A stretch of DNA of 7,258 nt, from NCBI GenBank assembly GCA_964534845.1, contig CAZHPV010000089.1, forward strand, positions 1-7,258, given 5' to 3'. The stretch is from CALCKU01 sp964534845. Its GTDB lineage: Bacteria > Pseudomonadota > Alphaproteobacteria > Caulobacterales > Maricaulaceae. The notes under the pieces are model-generated. The model saw only the letters and a program-made list of their open reading frames with translations. It ran no database searches and was not told the DNA's origin. The position numbers were made by a program, and so were the translations under genes. Below, one piece after another: positions 1 to 6,023 of the stretch (its first letter is position 1; each line of letters starts with the position of its first letter).

Positions 1-16
1 CCGTGTGGGGGCACCA
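1..16 (+). tRNA. 3' end of a tRNA, cut by the window edge (possibly tRNA-Leu)
   Basis: The window opens with CCGTGTGGGGGCACCA. This reads as the 3' half of a T stem (CCGTG), a seven-base acceptor strand (TGGGGGC), discriminator A and CCA. The implied 5' acceptor strand would be GCCCCCA, which fits some tRNA-Leu genes. A T-rich stretch (TTTTTCTT) follows at once, as expected at the end of a tRNA transcript. Everything 5' of this is outside the window, so the anticodon cannot be seen and the identity is a guess. The alternative is chance similarity. tRNA 3' ends are common integration sites for islands, which would suit the accessory content that follows, but no integrase gene is visible. Confidence 0.4.
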
Positions 17-77
17 TTTTTCTTAATTGCATCAATGACTTAGAGTGCCGCATCGCACAACGGATCAAGCGACAAAA

Positions 78-99
78 AATTTGGAAGCAATTTGGAAGC
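78..99. repeat. 11-base tandem repeat, two copies
   Basis: AATTTGGAAGC occurs twice head to tail with no mismatch (78-88 and 89-99). Two copies are too few to call an iteron array, and no replication gene is nearby. It may be a simple local duplication. Confidence 0.6.
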
Positions 100-122
100 A
101 GTTGAAAACGGGAATTCCTTCC

Positions 123-131
123 TGTGGATAA
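123..131 (-). promoter_or_regulatory. Single consensus DnaA-box-like 9-mer
   Basis: The - strand reads TTATCCACA, the exact consensus R-type DnaA box. It stands alone: I found no cluster of boxes and no dnaA, dnaN or rep gene. One isolated exact 9-mer can arise by chance in a window of this size, so function as an origin is unlikely. It may at most be a DnaA titration or regulatory site. Confidence 0.2.
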
Positions 132-259
132 GTTTTCACTTCTAAACTGTTAAGAGCTATCTAGGTTTCGCTAAGCCAACCCACCGCGAAAGCTCTCGGT
201 TATGAAACACCGGCTGAACGGTTCAGTTAATATGTTGCTGCGACCTATTGAACACGCAG

Positions 260-346
260 GCGTTTAAGGACACTGAGAAAAGGTAACAAGATCCCCATTG
301 CGGACATTAGCCAGCGGCTTATTTTGGGCGATTTTAGGACGCTCCC
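260..346 (+). repeat. Direct repeat copy 1, upstream of the acetyltransferase gene
   Basis: Positions 260-314 align with 1001-1056 with one single-base indel and roughly 80 percent identity. Shared blocks include CACTGAGAAAA, ATCCCCAT, GCGG-CATTAGCCAG and, further on, GATTTTA followed by CGCTC at about 331-346. It is non-coding. With the second copy it frames the GNAT gene. The family is unknown to me. It resembles a dispersed intergenic repeat rather than an insertion sequence, since it has no terminal inverted repeats and no transposase. Confidence 0.7.
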
Positions 347-348
347 TT

Positions 349-379
349 TTGACAAAGATAGCTGTTGCAAAACCATAAA
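349..379 (+). promoter_or_regulatory. Possible promoter of the acetyltransferase gene
   Basis: TTGACA at 349-354 is an exact sigma70-type -35 box. The best -10 candidate is CATAAA at 374-379, a four-of-six match at a long 19-base spacing. At the usual 17-base spacing the hexamer is ACCATA, which is poor. A transcript from here would start near 385, ahead of the ATG codons at 410 and 422. This argues against a TTG start at 365, which would lie inside the promoter. Confidence 0.35.
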
Positions 380-421
380 CATTCTGCGTTTCTAAATACG
401 TACGGATATATGGATTATGAT

Positions 422-940
422 ATGTATAGAATTGACAAAGCTAATTCAGAATTTGCGTCTACCTTGTCACAATTGTGGAAAGATACATTTGCCCAAGCCT
501 ATAAAGATGTTCATACTCCCGAGAATATTCAGACTTATTGTGCAAAAAATTTCTCAATTGAGGAGGCCATTTCAGAGCTTAAAAATGATAAAGTAATTTG
601 TAAAATAGCTACAATGGATGATGTGGCTGTTGGGTTTTACCTTCTTAAAGAACATGACTGTCCTATGCCTCTTGATAGAAGCTCAACGGAACTTAAGCAA
701 ATTTATATTCTATCAAATCACTTTGGCAAAGGCCTAGGGAAAACGCTTTATCAAGACGCCATAAACTCAATAAAACGCAATGGTAGAAGTCATGTCTGGC
801 TATGCGTCTCTGATATCAATTACCGCGCTAAAGCTTTCTATAATAAGTTGGATTTTAAAGCCGTAGGCACAGGGCCTGTATTCTTAGTTGGCTCGGACAG
901 ATTGACGTCAACGATTATGGCAAAAGGCATAGAATACTAA
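422..940 (+). CDS. GNAT-family N-acetyltransferase
   Basis: This 172-residue protein is a probable cytosolic acetyltransferase that moves an acetyl group from acetyl-CoA to an unknown amine. The GNAT fold is visible. The N-terminal segment begins YRIDKA, as in many family members, and contains a TF-AY-H pattern near residues 22-31. The acetyl-CoA loop (motif A) lies around residues 91-109 with FGKGLGKTL. Motif B, with the usual AKAFYNKLDFKAVG pattern, lies at about 135-149. The first Gln/Arg of the classical Q-x-x-G-x-G loop is Phe here (F101), but the glycines at 104 and 106 remain. The length is normal for a single-domain GNAT. I chose the ATG at 422 because family members usually start just before this strand. 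ATG 410 adds four residues and TTG 365 adds nineteen. No strong ribosome binding site decides between them. The gene stands alone between two direct repeats and looks AT-richer than the operon downstream, which suggests it was acquired as a unit. The substrate cannot be told. Confidence 0.9.
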   Translation: MYRIDKANSEFASTLSQLWKDTFAQAYKDVHTPENIQTYCAKNFSIEEAISELKNDKVICKIATMDDVAVGFYLLKEHDCPMPLDRSSTELKQIYILSNHFGKGLGKTLYQDAINSIKRNGRSHVWLCVSDINYRAKAFYNKLDFKAVGTGPVFLVGSDRLTSTIMAKGIEY

Positions 941-1000
941 ACAAGAGCCAATAGCCGACTTACCCGAGATTAACGGAAGTTAGTGAGCATCTTACTTTTG

Positions 1001-1086
1001 GCGATTTAGGTCACTGAGAAAACGTAGAAAATATCCCCATAGCGGTCATTAGCCAGTGTCCTTAGTGAGGTGATTTTAAGCCGCTC
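1001..1086 (+). repeat. Direct repeat copy 2, downstream of the acetyltransferase gene
   Basis: This is the partner of the copy at 260-346, in the same orientation, with a start-to-start distance of 741 bases. The best-conserved stretch is 1001-1056. Similarity fades after GATTTTA and CGCTCACC near 1072-1086. A short module (CTTTTGGCGATTTAGG, about 995-1010) also resembles TTTTGGGCGATTTTAGG within copy 1 (about 322-338), so the repeat may itself be modular. Confidence 0.7.
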
Positions 1087-1201
1087 ACCGAATTCATAGT
1101 AAATCCATCAAAGCCCATTTTGCCTTTGAGAACATCGGTTTGAATATATTTGTGTCCGTGGATTTTTTGTCAGTTCCATGTGTTAAAAGATTATGCCTGA
1201 T

Positions 1202-1230
1202 AGCCCCTGTGCGGGCTGCGACACAGGGCT
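1202..1230 (+). other. Stem-loop
   Basis: AGCCCCTGTG (1202-1211) pairs with CACAGGGCT (1222-1230) with one bulged C, giving a nine-pair, mostly GC stem and a ten-base loop. Only two T residues follow, so it is not a typical intrinsic terminator. It may be a structured RNA element or a chance inverted repeat. Confidence 0.35.
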
Positions 1231-1388
1231 TTACGACAGGGCTCTAACCTTCGGCAAGCATGTGATTGAAGAACTTGGTATGTCCCGGGTTGTTTTGTCA
1301 TCACCACATCATACGACCACGCCTATCCGGCGATACGGTATCGCAGGCGCCTATACAAAATCTTATTTTTTGGGACTTATATACGAAA

Positions 1389-1616
1389 CTAGACAACGGG
1401 AGAAATCCTGATGTTTAAGTTACCAATATTCATTGCTGAGAGAGATAGAGATTCTATTTTTTGCGGGATCACTATCCCTTTTTTTAAGACTTCAAGAATT
1501 TGTACGATTGCGATTGTAATGCCAAAAACAATACCCAACTGCGTTGCACCAGATCCTCCTAATGGCAAGAATTTTATGCCATAGGAGAAAATTGCATCGG
1601 TGGTTTCTAGTAGCAA
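1389..1616 (-). CDS. Possible small membrane protein (uncertain ORF)
   Basis: This is an open frame of 75 residues beginning at a TTG. The translation looks protein-like, with a hydrophobic segment at about residues 24-44 (GATQLGIVFGITIAIVQILE), then a basic turn (KK) and a polar tail. The frame stays open upstream to the stop codon of the GIY-YIG gene at 1650 and adds another hydrophobic run (FNVILASSAILLL), so two membrane segments are possible. There is no ATG or GTG in that extension and no clear ribosome binding site before the TTG. The frame is the same as that of the gene before it. It could be a small membrane protein at the operon's end, a decayed gene, or an accidental frame. I recognise no family. 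Confidence 0.25.
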   Translation of the reverse strand: MLLETTDAIFSYGIKFLPLGGSGATQLGIVFGITIAIVQILEVLKKGIVIPQKIESLSLSAMNIGNLNIRISPVV

Positions 1617-1630
1617 TATTGCTGAACTAG
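1607..1630 (-). other. Inverted repeat just after the GIY-YIG stop codon
   Basis: CTAGT at 1607-1611 pairs with ACTAG at 1626-1630. Inside these lies AGCAATATTGCT, which is itself a perfect palindrome, with a two-base bulge. It begins 20 bases after the stop of the last recognised operon gene. No T-run follows on the - strand, so it is not a standard intrinsic terminator. It might stabilise the 3' end of the message. It overlaps the start of the doubtful small ORF. Confidence 0.35.
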
Positions 1631-1649
1631 CCAGTATAACATTGAATGT

Positions 1650-2831
1650 CTAAGCCATCTTTTTAAAGACTGCGGTTTCGCGGTCGTAAACATAGTTTTT
1701 GATTTCGCCACTTTGAATCAACTTTACGGCTTGGGCAACGGCTTCGCGTGTGACCAGAAACCATTCCGTGGCTTGAACCGGATTTCCAAATCTATCTTTT
1801 ATGGAGAGCGCCAGACGAGCGTCTGCAAAAATCCGCTTAATCATCCCCTCCAATTTAATACGGTTTATATTGTAGAGTTTATACTCATCAACAACTTCAA
1901 CCTCGCCAAGCAGGTAGGTTGCTTCATTTTTGGCATTGGCAATACGGCGCTTAACTTCGCCGCCTGTTACGCCAATTTTCAAAATCACGTCTTTGTACTC
2001 AGCAACTTCAGGAAGATCCGACAGAGACCTTAAAACATAAATCGTGCCTGTTTCATTTTCCGTTGAATCCACCTCTCCAAATAAGGGACCAGAGTCTGGG
2101 TTTGATATCGCACGCGCATTGTTTTTCGGTTCATTAAAAGATCTCTGTAAGGACCGCATTAAAAGAGCGCTTTCAGTTCCATTATCAAAAATTACGCGAA
2201 GGCGTGCATCGAATACGTTTTTTCCAGTCGCTTTAAAGTCTTCTCCTTTTTCCGCTACATATGCAATTTGCCCCCTAAGTATGAAAAATCGGCCGACATC
2301 AAAATCGTTCTGGGTCGTGTCATCGACCGTAATTCTAACACCTAATTCGAGATCTTTTTTTACTTGTTCAAATAAGGGTTCAAAGGTTTCGAAATCGCGG
2401 CATACCTCTCGATTTGCGACTTCTTCAGCGGCTCGCCTATGCTTCACTGGAGAGACATTGCGCAGCTTTGTTATATCGTCATCCGCTGGTTCTACATCAA
2501 CGCCAAGCTCTGCCAGGAGCGCTTCATCGTCTATGTTTTGGTCAAGCGACTCCACGCTATCAGTCAAAAGCCACGCCCTATCCATTTCGGCTAACAATGA
2601 ACGTGCTTGCTCATTTTTTCGTAATTGATCCAACCGCACTGCATAAAGACGTTCAAAGATATCATTATCTTCGCCGTGCAGCGGGGCACGTCCGTGCTCC
2701 TCGATAAATTTTAGAATGTCTTCAAACCCCGCAATTAATCGGGCTTCCAAAGGCGAATATTGCTTGGGCTTTTCGGCCTCAAACTCAACGCCAAGCTCCT
2801 TAAGGAGGTCAATGTCACTAATCTCACTCAT
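1650..2831 (-). CDS. GIY-YIG nuclease family protein (T5orf172/MUG113 type)
   Basis: This 393-residue protein has a C-terminal nuclease domain of the GIY-YIG superfamily. The first strand is GTIYVLRS (262-269) and the second is LKIGVTGG (284-291), with KIG in place of YIG as is common in the T5orf172/MUG113 branch. The likely catalytic Arg is R295 or R296 and the metal-binding Glu is E328 (RIKLEGMIKRIF). A conserved DRFG and EWF follow at 346-358. The N-terminal 170 residues are helical, with two LLxELGV-type segments (9-15 and 105-111) and a module FIEEHGRAP...DIFERL (42-62). The start is the ATG at 2831, which shares one base with the helicase stop (TAATG). This implies translational coupling. 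A longer frame from 2894 would overlap the helicase by 64 bases and is unlikely. It is probably the DNA-cutting or nicking subunit of the defence operon. That role is inferred. Confidence 0.9.
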   Translation of the reverse strand: MSEISDIDLLKELGVEFEAEKPKQYSPLEARLIAGFEDILKFIEEHGRAPLHGEDNDIFERLYAVRLDQLRKNEQARSLLAEMDRAWLLTDSVESLDQNIDDEALLAELGVDVEPADDDITKLRNVSPVKHRRAAEEVANREVCRDFETFEPLFEQVKKDLELGVRITVDDTTQNDFDVGRFFILRGQIAYVAEKGEDFKATGKNVFDARLRVIFDNGTESALLMRSLQRSFNEPKNNARAISNPDSGPLFGEVDSTENETGTIYVLRSLSDLPEVAEYKDVILKIGVTGGEVKRRIANAKNEATYLLGEVEVVDEYKLYNINRIKLEGMIKRIFADARLALSIKDRFGNPVQATEWFLVTREAVAQAVKLIQSGEIKNYVYDRETAVFKKMA

Positions 2832-4900
2832 TATTGTTTTTTCATCGCGTGACGTTTCAGAGCCTCGACGCCTTCGGCCATTTTTCGTTCCCAAGCATCA
2901 CTAGCAGAAAGAGATGGCGCGCGGCCACGTTCATGCTGAAACTCGCGTGCCCTAAGGGCTAACGTCCTAGCCTCTTCGTATGGAATGACGATTTTCTTCC
3001 CAGAGATAATCGTCTGTAATTGACGCAATAGCCCTTCATTCATTGTTTTGGATAAAATGGAGTAGGCAGCCTGGAACGGATTGATCGAGTCGATTAAATC
3101 AACATCCAAGTCACGAACATCAGTGGCATATTTGCGAATACCCTGTAATAATTGCATGTTAGCTTTTATTTCGACACCCTCAGCCTCAAGTGCAGCGACA
3201 CCCCGCGAGGCAGCTTCCATCATATTCATGGCAGCCACTACACGCTGTCTGGCAGCTTCTTGATCCTCAGGGTCGAGATTAGGATAACGTTTCCGCACAA
3301 TGTTCATCGTTCTCACGACGGTGGTTTCTTCTGGAATAGTATCTAGATTAAATAGAGCCTGCTCAACGGTTGGCTTGTCTTGAAGGACAGCTGCGACTAG
3401 CTCTTTAATATCTTCTTCGCAAACCCTTTTGCCCTCTTTACTTACAGGCTCTTTCAAGCCCGCCACTTCAATGTGGAATGCAGCTTGATCGCCTTCACGA
3501 ACACCAATGTTACTCCTGCTGGCATTATAGCCGCCTTCGCCGTAATCAAAGCCTTCCTGTGGCTTGGCCTGGTCAATGGGTCGCTTAGGCGTAAATTTGA
3601 AGTTAGGTATAAGGACCTGCTCCATCAAAAGGGATGCCGCGATAGCTTTAAGTGTATCATTGATTGCATCAGTCACCGCGCCTTCTGACGCATCAGGCTC
3701 AGCGATTAAATTTGTAAAGCGCGCATGTGTTTTGCCAGGGGCGTCTCTAGTCGACCGACCAATGATTTGAATTATCTCGGTCAATGATGAGCGATAACCT
3801 ACCGTCAGCGCATGTTCACACCAAATCCAATCAAAGCCTTCTTTGGCCATGCCTAGCGCGATAATGATGTCTACCCAATCACGGTCCTCATTGGCACGCG
3901 GGTCCTTGAGGGAGACCATAACCTGCTCGCGGTCGCGTTCGTCTTCTACGAGGTCAGCAACTTTTAGGGTCTTGCCATCTGCTGTTTCTATTAAATGGAA
4001 ACCTGTTTCGGGATCTTTTCCTCGCCATGTGCCGAGCAAATCCATAATCGCTTCGACCTCTTTGATCTTTTGTTTAGTGGATTCGCGGGCATTTACGTTC
4101 GGGATATGCAAAATGGTTTTCAGTGATGAATCTAGGACTGCTCCCAGATCGTTCAGATACGGCCCCGTATAAAAATAATACCCAAGTGAAAGCGACTTCA
4201 AATAATCATAGCCATTGAGCTGCTCATAATATGTGTAGGTAACCGTCTCAAATTTCTCTTCGTCACCAGGGGACAGTACGGGGACAGCATCCCCTCGAAA
4301 ATAGCTCCCTGTCATCGCCACGACATGAACTTTATCCCGAATGATCAATTCTGCCAGCTGACGCCCCAAAACATTATCTTCGCTCATAGATACATGGTGA
4401 AACTCATCAATGGCTATCAAACACTCATCAAACCCTTCAGCGCCTATTTCCTCATACGCAAACCGGAAGGTCGCATGGGTGCAAATAAGAATTCTGTCGT
4501 CTGACTGAAGAAACTCTCCGACAGCTTTTACAGTTGATTTATTCGCACGCGGTTCATCCGCGCCTGGAGCATTGCAGAGGTTCCATTTCGGCTCGACCTC
4601 AAAGTCAGTCCAAAACCCGTAATCCGACAGAGCTGTATTCCCAAAGCTACCGCCAATAGAGCGTTCAGGAACGATTATGATTGCTTTTTTCAATCCCTGC
4701 TTATGGATCTTGTCCAAAGCAATGAACATCAGGGCGCGAGACTTACCAGATGCAGGTGGCGATTTAATAAGCAAATATTGCGCACCTCTCTTTAAATAAG
4801 CCCGCGCCTGCATCTCCCGCATACCGAGCTCATCTGATTTTTTGGACGCGCCGGATTGAGCAAAGGTAACGTTTGTTTCGGGGATGCGTGGATTGGTCAT
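2831..4900 (-). CDS. SF2 DEAD/DEAH-type helicase or translocase
   Basis: This 689-residue protein has the motifs of a superfamily 2 ATPase in order: Walker A SPPASGKS (47-54), motif II DEFHH (165-169), motif III TGS (197-199), motif V with ALGMAKEGFDW (348-358) and motif VI QIIGRSTR (378-385) with the arginine fingers. It should hydrolyse ATP to move on or open DNA. The C-terminal 300 residues lack a nuclease motif and are mostly helical. Near the end, FQHERGRAPSLSASDAWERKM (654-674) resembles a module in the next gene product. The ATG overlaps the stop of the preceding gene by four bases (ATGA), and AAGGA lies about 10 bases upstream. It belongs to the family often found beside GIY-YIG proteins and MmeI-like methyltransferases, in my recollection. 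The likely role is ATP-driven DNA translocation in restriction. The direction of movement and the target are unknown. Confidence 0.92.
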   Translation of the reverse strand: MTNPRIPETNVTFAQSGASKKSDELGMREMQARAYLKRGAQYLLIKSPPASGKSRALMFIALDKIHKQGLKKAIIIVPERSIGGSFGNTALSDYGFWTDFEVEPKWNLCNAPGADEPRANKSTVKAVGEFLQSDDRILICTHATFRFAYEEIGAEGFDECLIAIDEFHHVSMSEDNVLGRQLAELIIRDKVHVVAMTGSYFRGDAVPVLSPGDEEKFETVTYTYYEQLNGYDYLKSLSLGYYFYTGPYLNDLGAVLDSSLKTILHIPNVNARESTKQKIKEVEAIMDLLGTWRGKDPETGFHLIETADGKTLKVADLVEDERDREQVMVSLKDPRANEDRDWVDIIIALGMAKEGFDWIWCEHALTVGYRSSLTEIIQIIGRSTRDAPGKTHARFTNLIAEPDASEGAVTDAINDTLKAIAASLLMEQVLIPNFKFTPKRPIDQAKPQEGFDYGEGGYNASRSNIGVREGDQAAFHIEVAGLKEPVSKEGKRVCEEDIKELVAAVLQDKPTVEQALFNLDTIPEETTVVRTMNIVRKRYPNLDPEDQEAARQRVVAAMNMMEAASRGVAALEAEGVEIKANMQLLQGIRKYATDVRDLDVDLIDSINPFQAAYSILSKTMNEGLLRQLQTIISGKKIVIPYEEARTLALRAREFQHERGRAPSLSASDAWERKMAEGVEALKRHAMKKQ

Positions 4901-5952
4901 AATATTGTTTCCTTTGCCACCTCGAACTCGTTCTCAAGGAAATCTACTGTGGCCGTTTGATATATCCCACATACCACATTTTGATTAGCAAAAATCCCTG
5001 AAAAGGTTTTCGCCTCATGAATTGAAAATGTCTTATGCCAATCCATTCCGACGACATAACATGCGCGTTCGTCATCATCTATATACTCCGTGAGATAATG
5101 CGCGCTGCATACGTCTAACAATTTCTCACCCTTATCAGTTTTAAAGTCTCGTATGTGTTGTTTCTCTTGTGAGATTCTACCAAAACCCAGATAGCCATTT
5201 TTCTTTTGATAATAGAAACAAGGGTCGCCAATTCGTAACTTATCTAACTTACCTGTAAAAAACTGACCTCCATGAGCAGAGAAATATCCATGTTTACGCA
5301 TATCTTCCCAAGGGCGATCTTCTTCAAGGCCACCAGTCAAGTAGTAATACCCCGACCAGGGTGGACGTGTTTTCTTTACCGCACGTTCAATGACTTCGGA
5401 TTGGTCTAATAATGAATCTGTGGTGAGTAACTCACCCCCATTCGCTTTAAAGACATTAAAGAAACTTGCATTAATGCCTACATCATGTTGCTCGGAAAGA
5501 TATTCAATGATGCGCTTAGTTTCCTCATCAACTTGACTCGCGACCACGATCATTTGATGTGAGGCATTTAAAGTATCGGGTGGGGATTTATCAAATTTAT
5601 CTCGAAATTTTTGATTTAAATTTATTCCAGCTCTACTGGCAGCTAAATCATAAACGTCTTTGGTTGTAAGACGGCAAACCCATGAAGCATAGTCTAGCAG
5701 TTGGGCAACAACATCCCGAGGACTTTTATCCCTTTTGAGTTCAATAATCACGAGGTTGCCATCAGAATCCATAGCTAATAGATCAATGATCTTGCCATGA
5801 TCCGTGCGTAATTGCTGACCTATAATTATTCCATCAACCCCAACCAGAGTAAGATCACTTTTTACCCAATTTTCAATTTTCTCTTCACGGTCCAGAGCAG
5901 TACGTTTTTGCTCGACTAAACCCGCACTTCCGATTTCAAATAACCGCGTCAT
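4897..5952 (-). CDS. NucS/DUF91-like PD-(D/E)xK nuclease with EVE/PUA-like C-terminal half
   Basis: This 351-residue protein looks like a two-part protein. The N-terminal half (about 20-170) carries a PD-(D/E)xK core: GKIIDLLAMD with D57, then NLVIIELKRD with E71 and K73, followed by VVAQLLDYASWV (81-92) with Q84 and Y88. This arrangement is typical of NucS/DUF91 proteins, which cut branched or mismatched DNA. The C-terminal half (about 200-345) has an aromatic-rich GYYYLTGG start, then DRPWEDMRKHGYFS and LRIGDPCFYYQKKNGYLGFGRI (239-260). This resembles an EVE or other PUA-like fold, which in other proteins binds modified bases. The fold assignment of this half is an inference. The ATG at 5952 has AAGGA eight bases upstream (5961-5965). 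The stop overlaps the helicase start. It is probably a second nuclease or a modification-sensing subunit of the system. Confidence 0.82.
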   Translation of the reverse strand: MTRLFEIGSAGLVEQKRTALDREEKIENWVKSDLTLVGVDGIIIGQQLRTDHGKIIDLLAMDSDGNLVIIELKRDKSPRDVVAQLLDYASWVCRLTTKDVYDLAASRAGINLNQKFRDKFDKSPPDTLNASHQMIVVASQVDEETKRIIEYLSEQHDVGINASFFNVFKANGGELLTTDSLLDQSEVIERAVKKTRPPWSGYYYLTGGLEEDRPWEDMRKHGYFSAHGGQFFTGKLDKLRIGDPCFYYQKKNGYLGFGRISQEKQHIRDFKTDKGEKLLDVCSAHYLTEYIDDDERACYVVGMDWHKTFSIHEAKTFSGIFANQNVVCGIYQTATVDFLENEFEVAKETIL

Positions 5953-5960
5953 TTTTTTAG

Positions 5961-5965
5961 TCCTT
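5961..5965 (-). promoter_or_regulatory. Ribosome binding site for the NucS-like gene
   Basis: The - strand reads GGTGAAGGA followed by an eight-base spacer (CTAAAAAA) and ATG. This is the clearest Shine-Dalgarno match in the operon and fixes the start at 5952. The genes around it rely mainly on overlapping stop and start codons. Confidence 0.6.
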
Positions 5966-6003
5966 CACCATATCCAAAGCTACTTCGAATATATGGATGT
6001 TTT

Positions 6004-6009
6004 ATTATA
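6004..6009 (-). promoter_or_regulatory. -10-like box in the 71-base gap before the NucS-like gene
   Basis: TATAAT lies on the - strand, within the only gap in the operon. The sequence 17-18 bases upstream (about GCAGAT) is a poor -35. If used, it would give the nuclease, helicase and GIY-YIG genes a promoter separate from the methyltransferase. An exact -10 hexamer in AT-rich spacer DNA can also be chance. Confidence 0.3.
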
Positions 6010-6023
6010 CTAAGAGGCATTTT

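Larger units (their letters stand above)
17..259. other. Intergenic region with small repeats and no gene
   Basis: I see no convincing gene here. The stretch holds an 11-base tandem repeat (78-99), a consensus DnaA-type 9-mer (123-131) and a short palindrome CTGAAC-G-GTTCAG at 214-226 that could be an operator or a chance match. It runs from the tRNA-like end to the first copy of the direct repeat that flanks the acetyltransferase gene. Confidence 0.5.
941..1388. other. Intergenic region, largely without a recognisable gene
   Basis: This stretch holds the second direct repeat (1001-1086) and a hairpin (1202-1230). An open frame of 72 codons starts at ATG 1193, but it has no ribosome binding site, no recognisable domain and runs through the hairpin, so I do not call it. 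No obvious rho-independent terminator follows the acetyltransferase gene. Confidence 0.5.

Noticed and set aside
365..421. N-terminal extension of the acetyltransferase from TTG 365
   Set aside because: The TTG lies between the -35 and -10-like boxes, has no ribosome binding site, and the extra residues precede the usual GNAT start.
260..1086. Integron cassette with attC sites around the acetyltransferase
   Set aside because: The repeats lack the RYYYAAC and GTRRRY-type core sites in inverted arrangement, and no integron integrase is seen.
1193..1411. 72-residue + strand ORF with CxxC near its start
   Set aside because: It has no ribosome binding site, no recognisable family, and its first codons coincide with a GC-rich stem-loop that explains the apparent CAGC pattern.
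2044..2628. 194-residue + strand ORF
   Set aside because: It lies wholly antisense to the well-supported GIY-YIG gene and has a Ser-rich composition typical of a shadow frame.
2832..2894. Longer GIY-YIG protein starting at 2894
   Set aside because: It would overlap the helicase coding end by 64 bases. The extra residues (Arg-rich) are the helicase C-terminal codons read in another frame, and the TAATG junction gives a natural start at 2831.
3843..4172. 109-residue + strand ORF and similar ones within 3081-4172
   Set aside because: They are antisense to conserved helicase motifs, with low-complexity Ser/Arg content and no start signals.
5953..6023. Terminator hairpin between the basic protein and the NucS-like gene
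   Set aside because: Only a six-base stem (CCATAT with ATATGG) with a 17-base loop is found, with no T-run after it.
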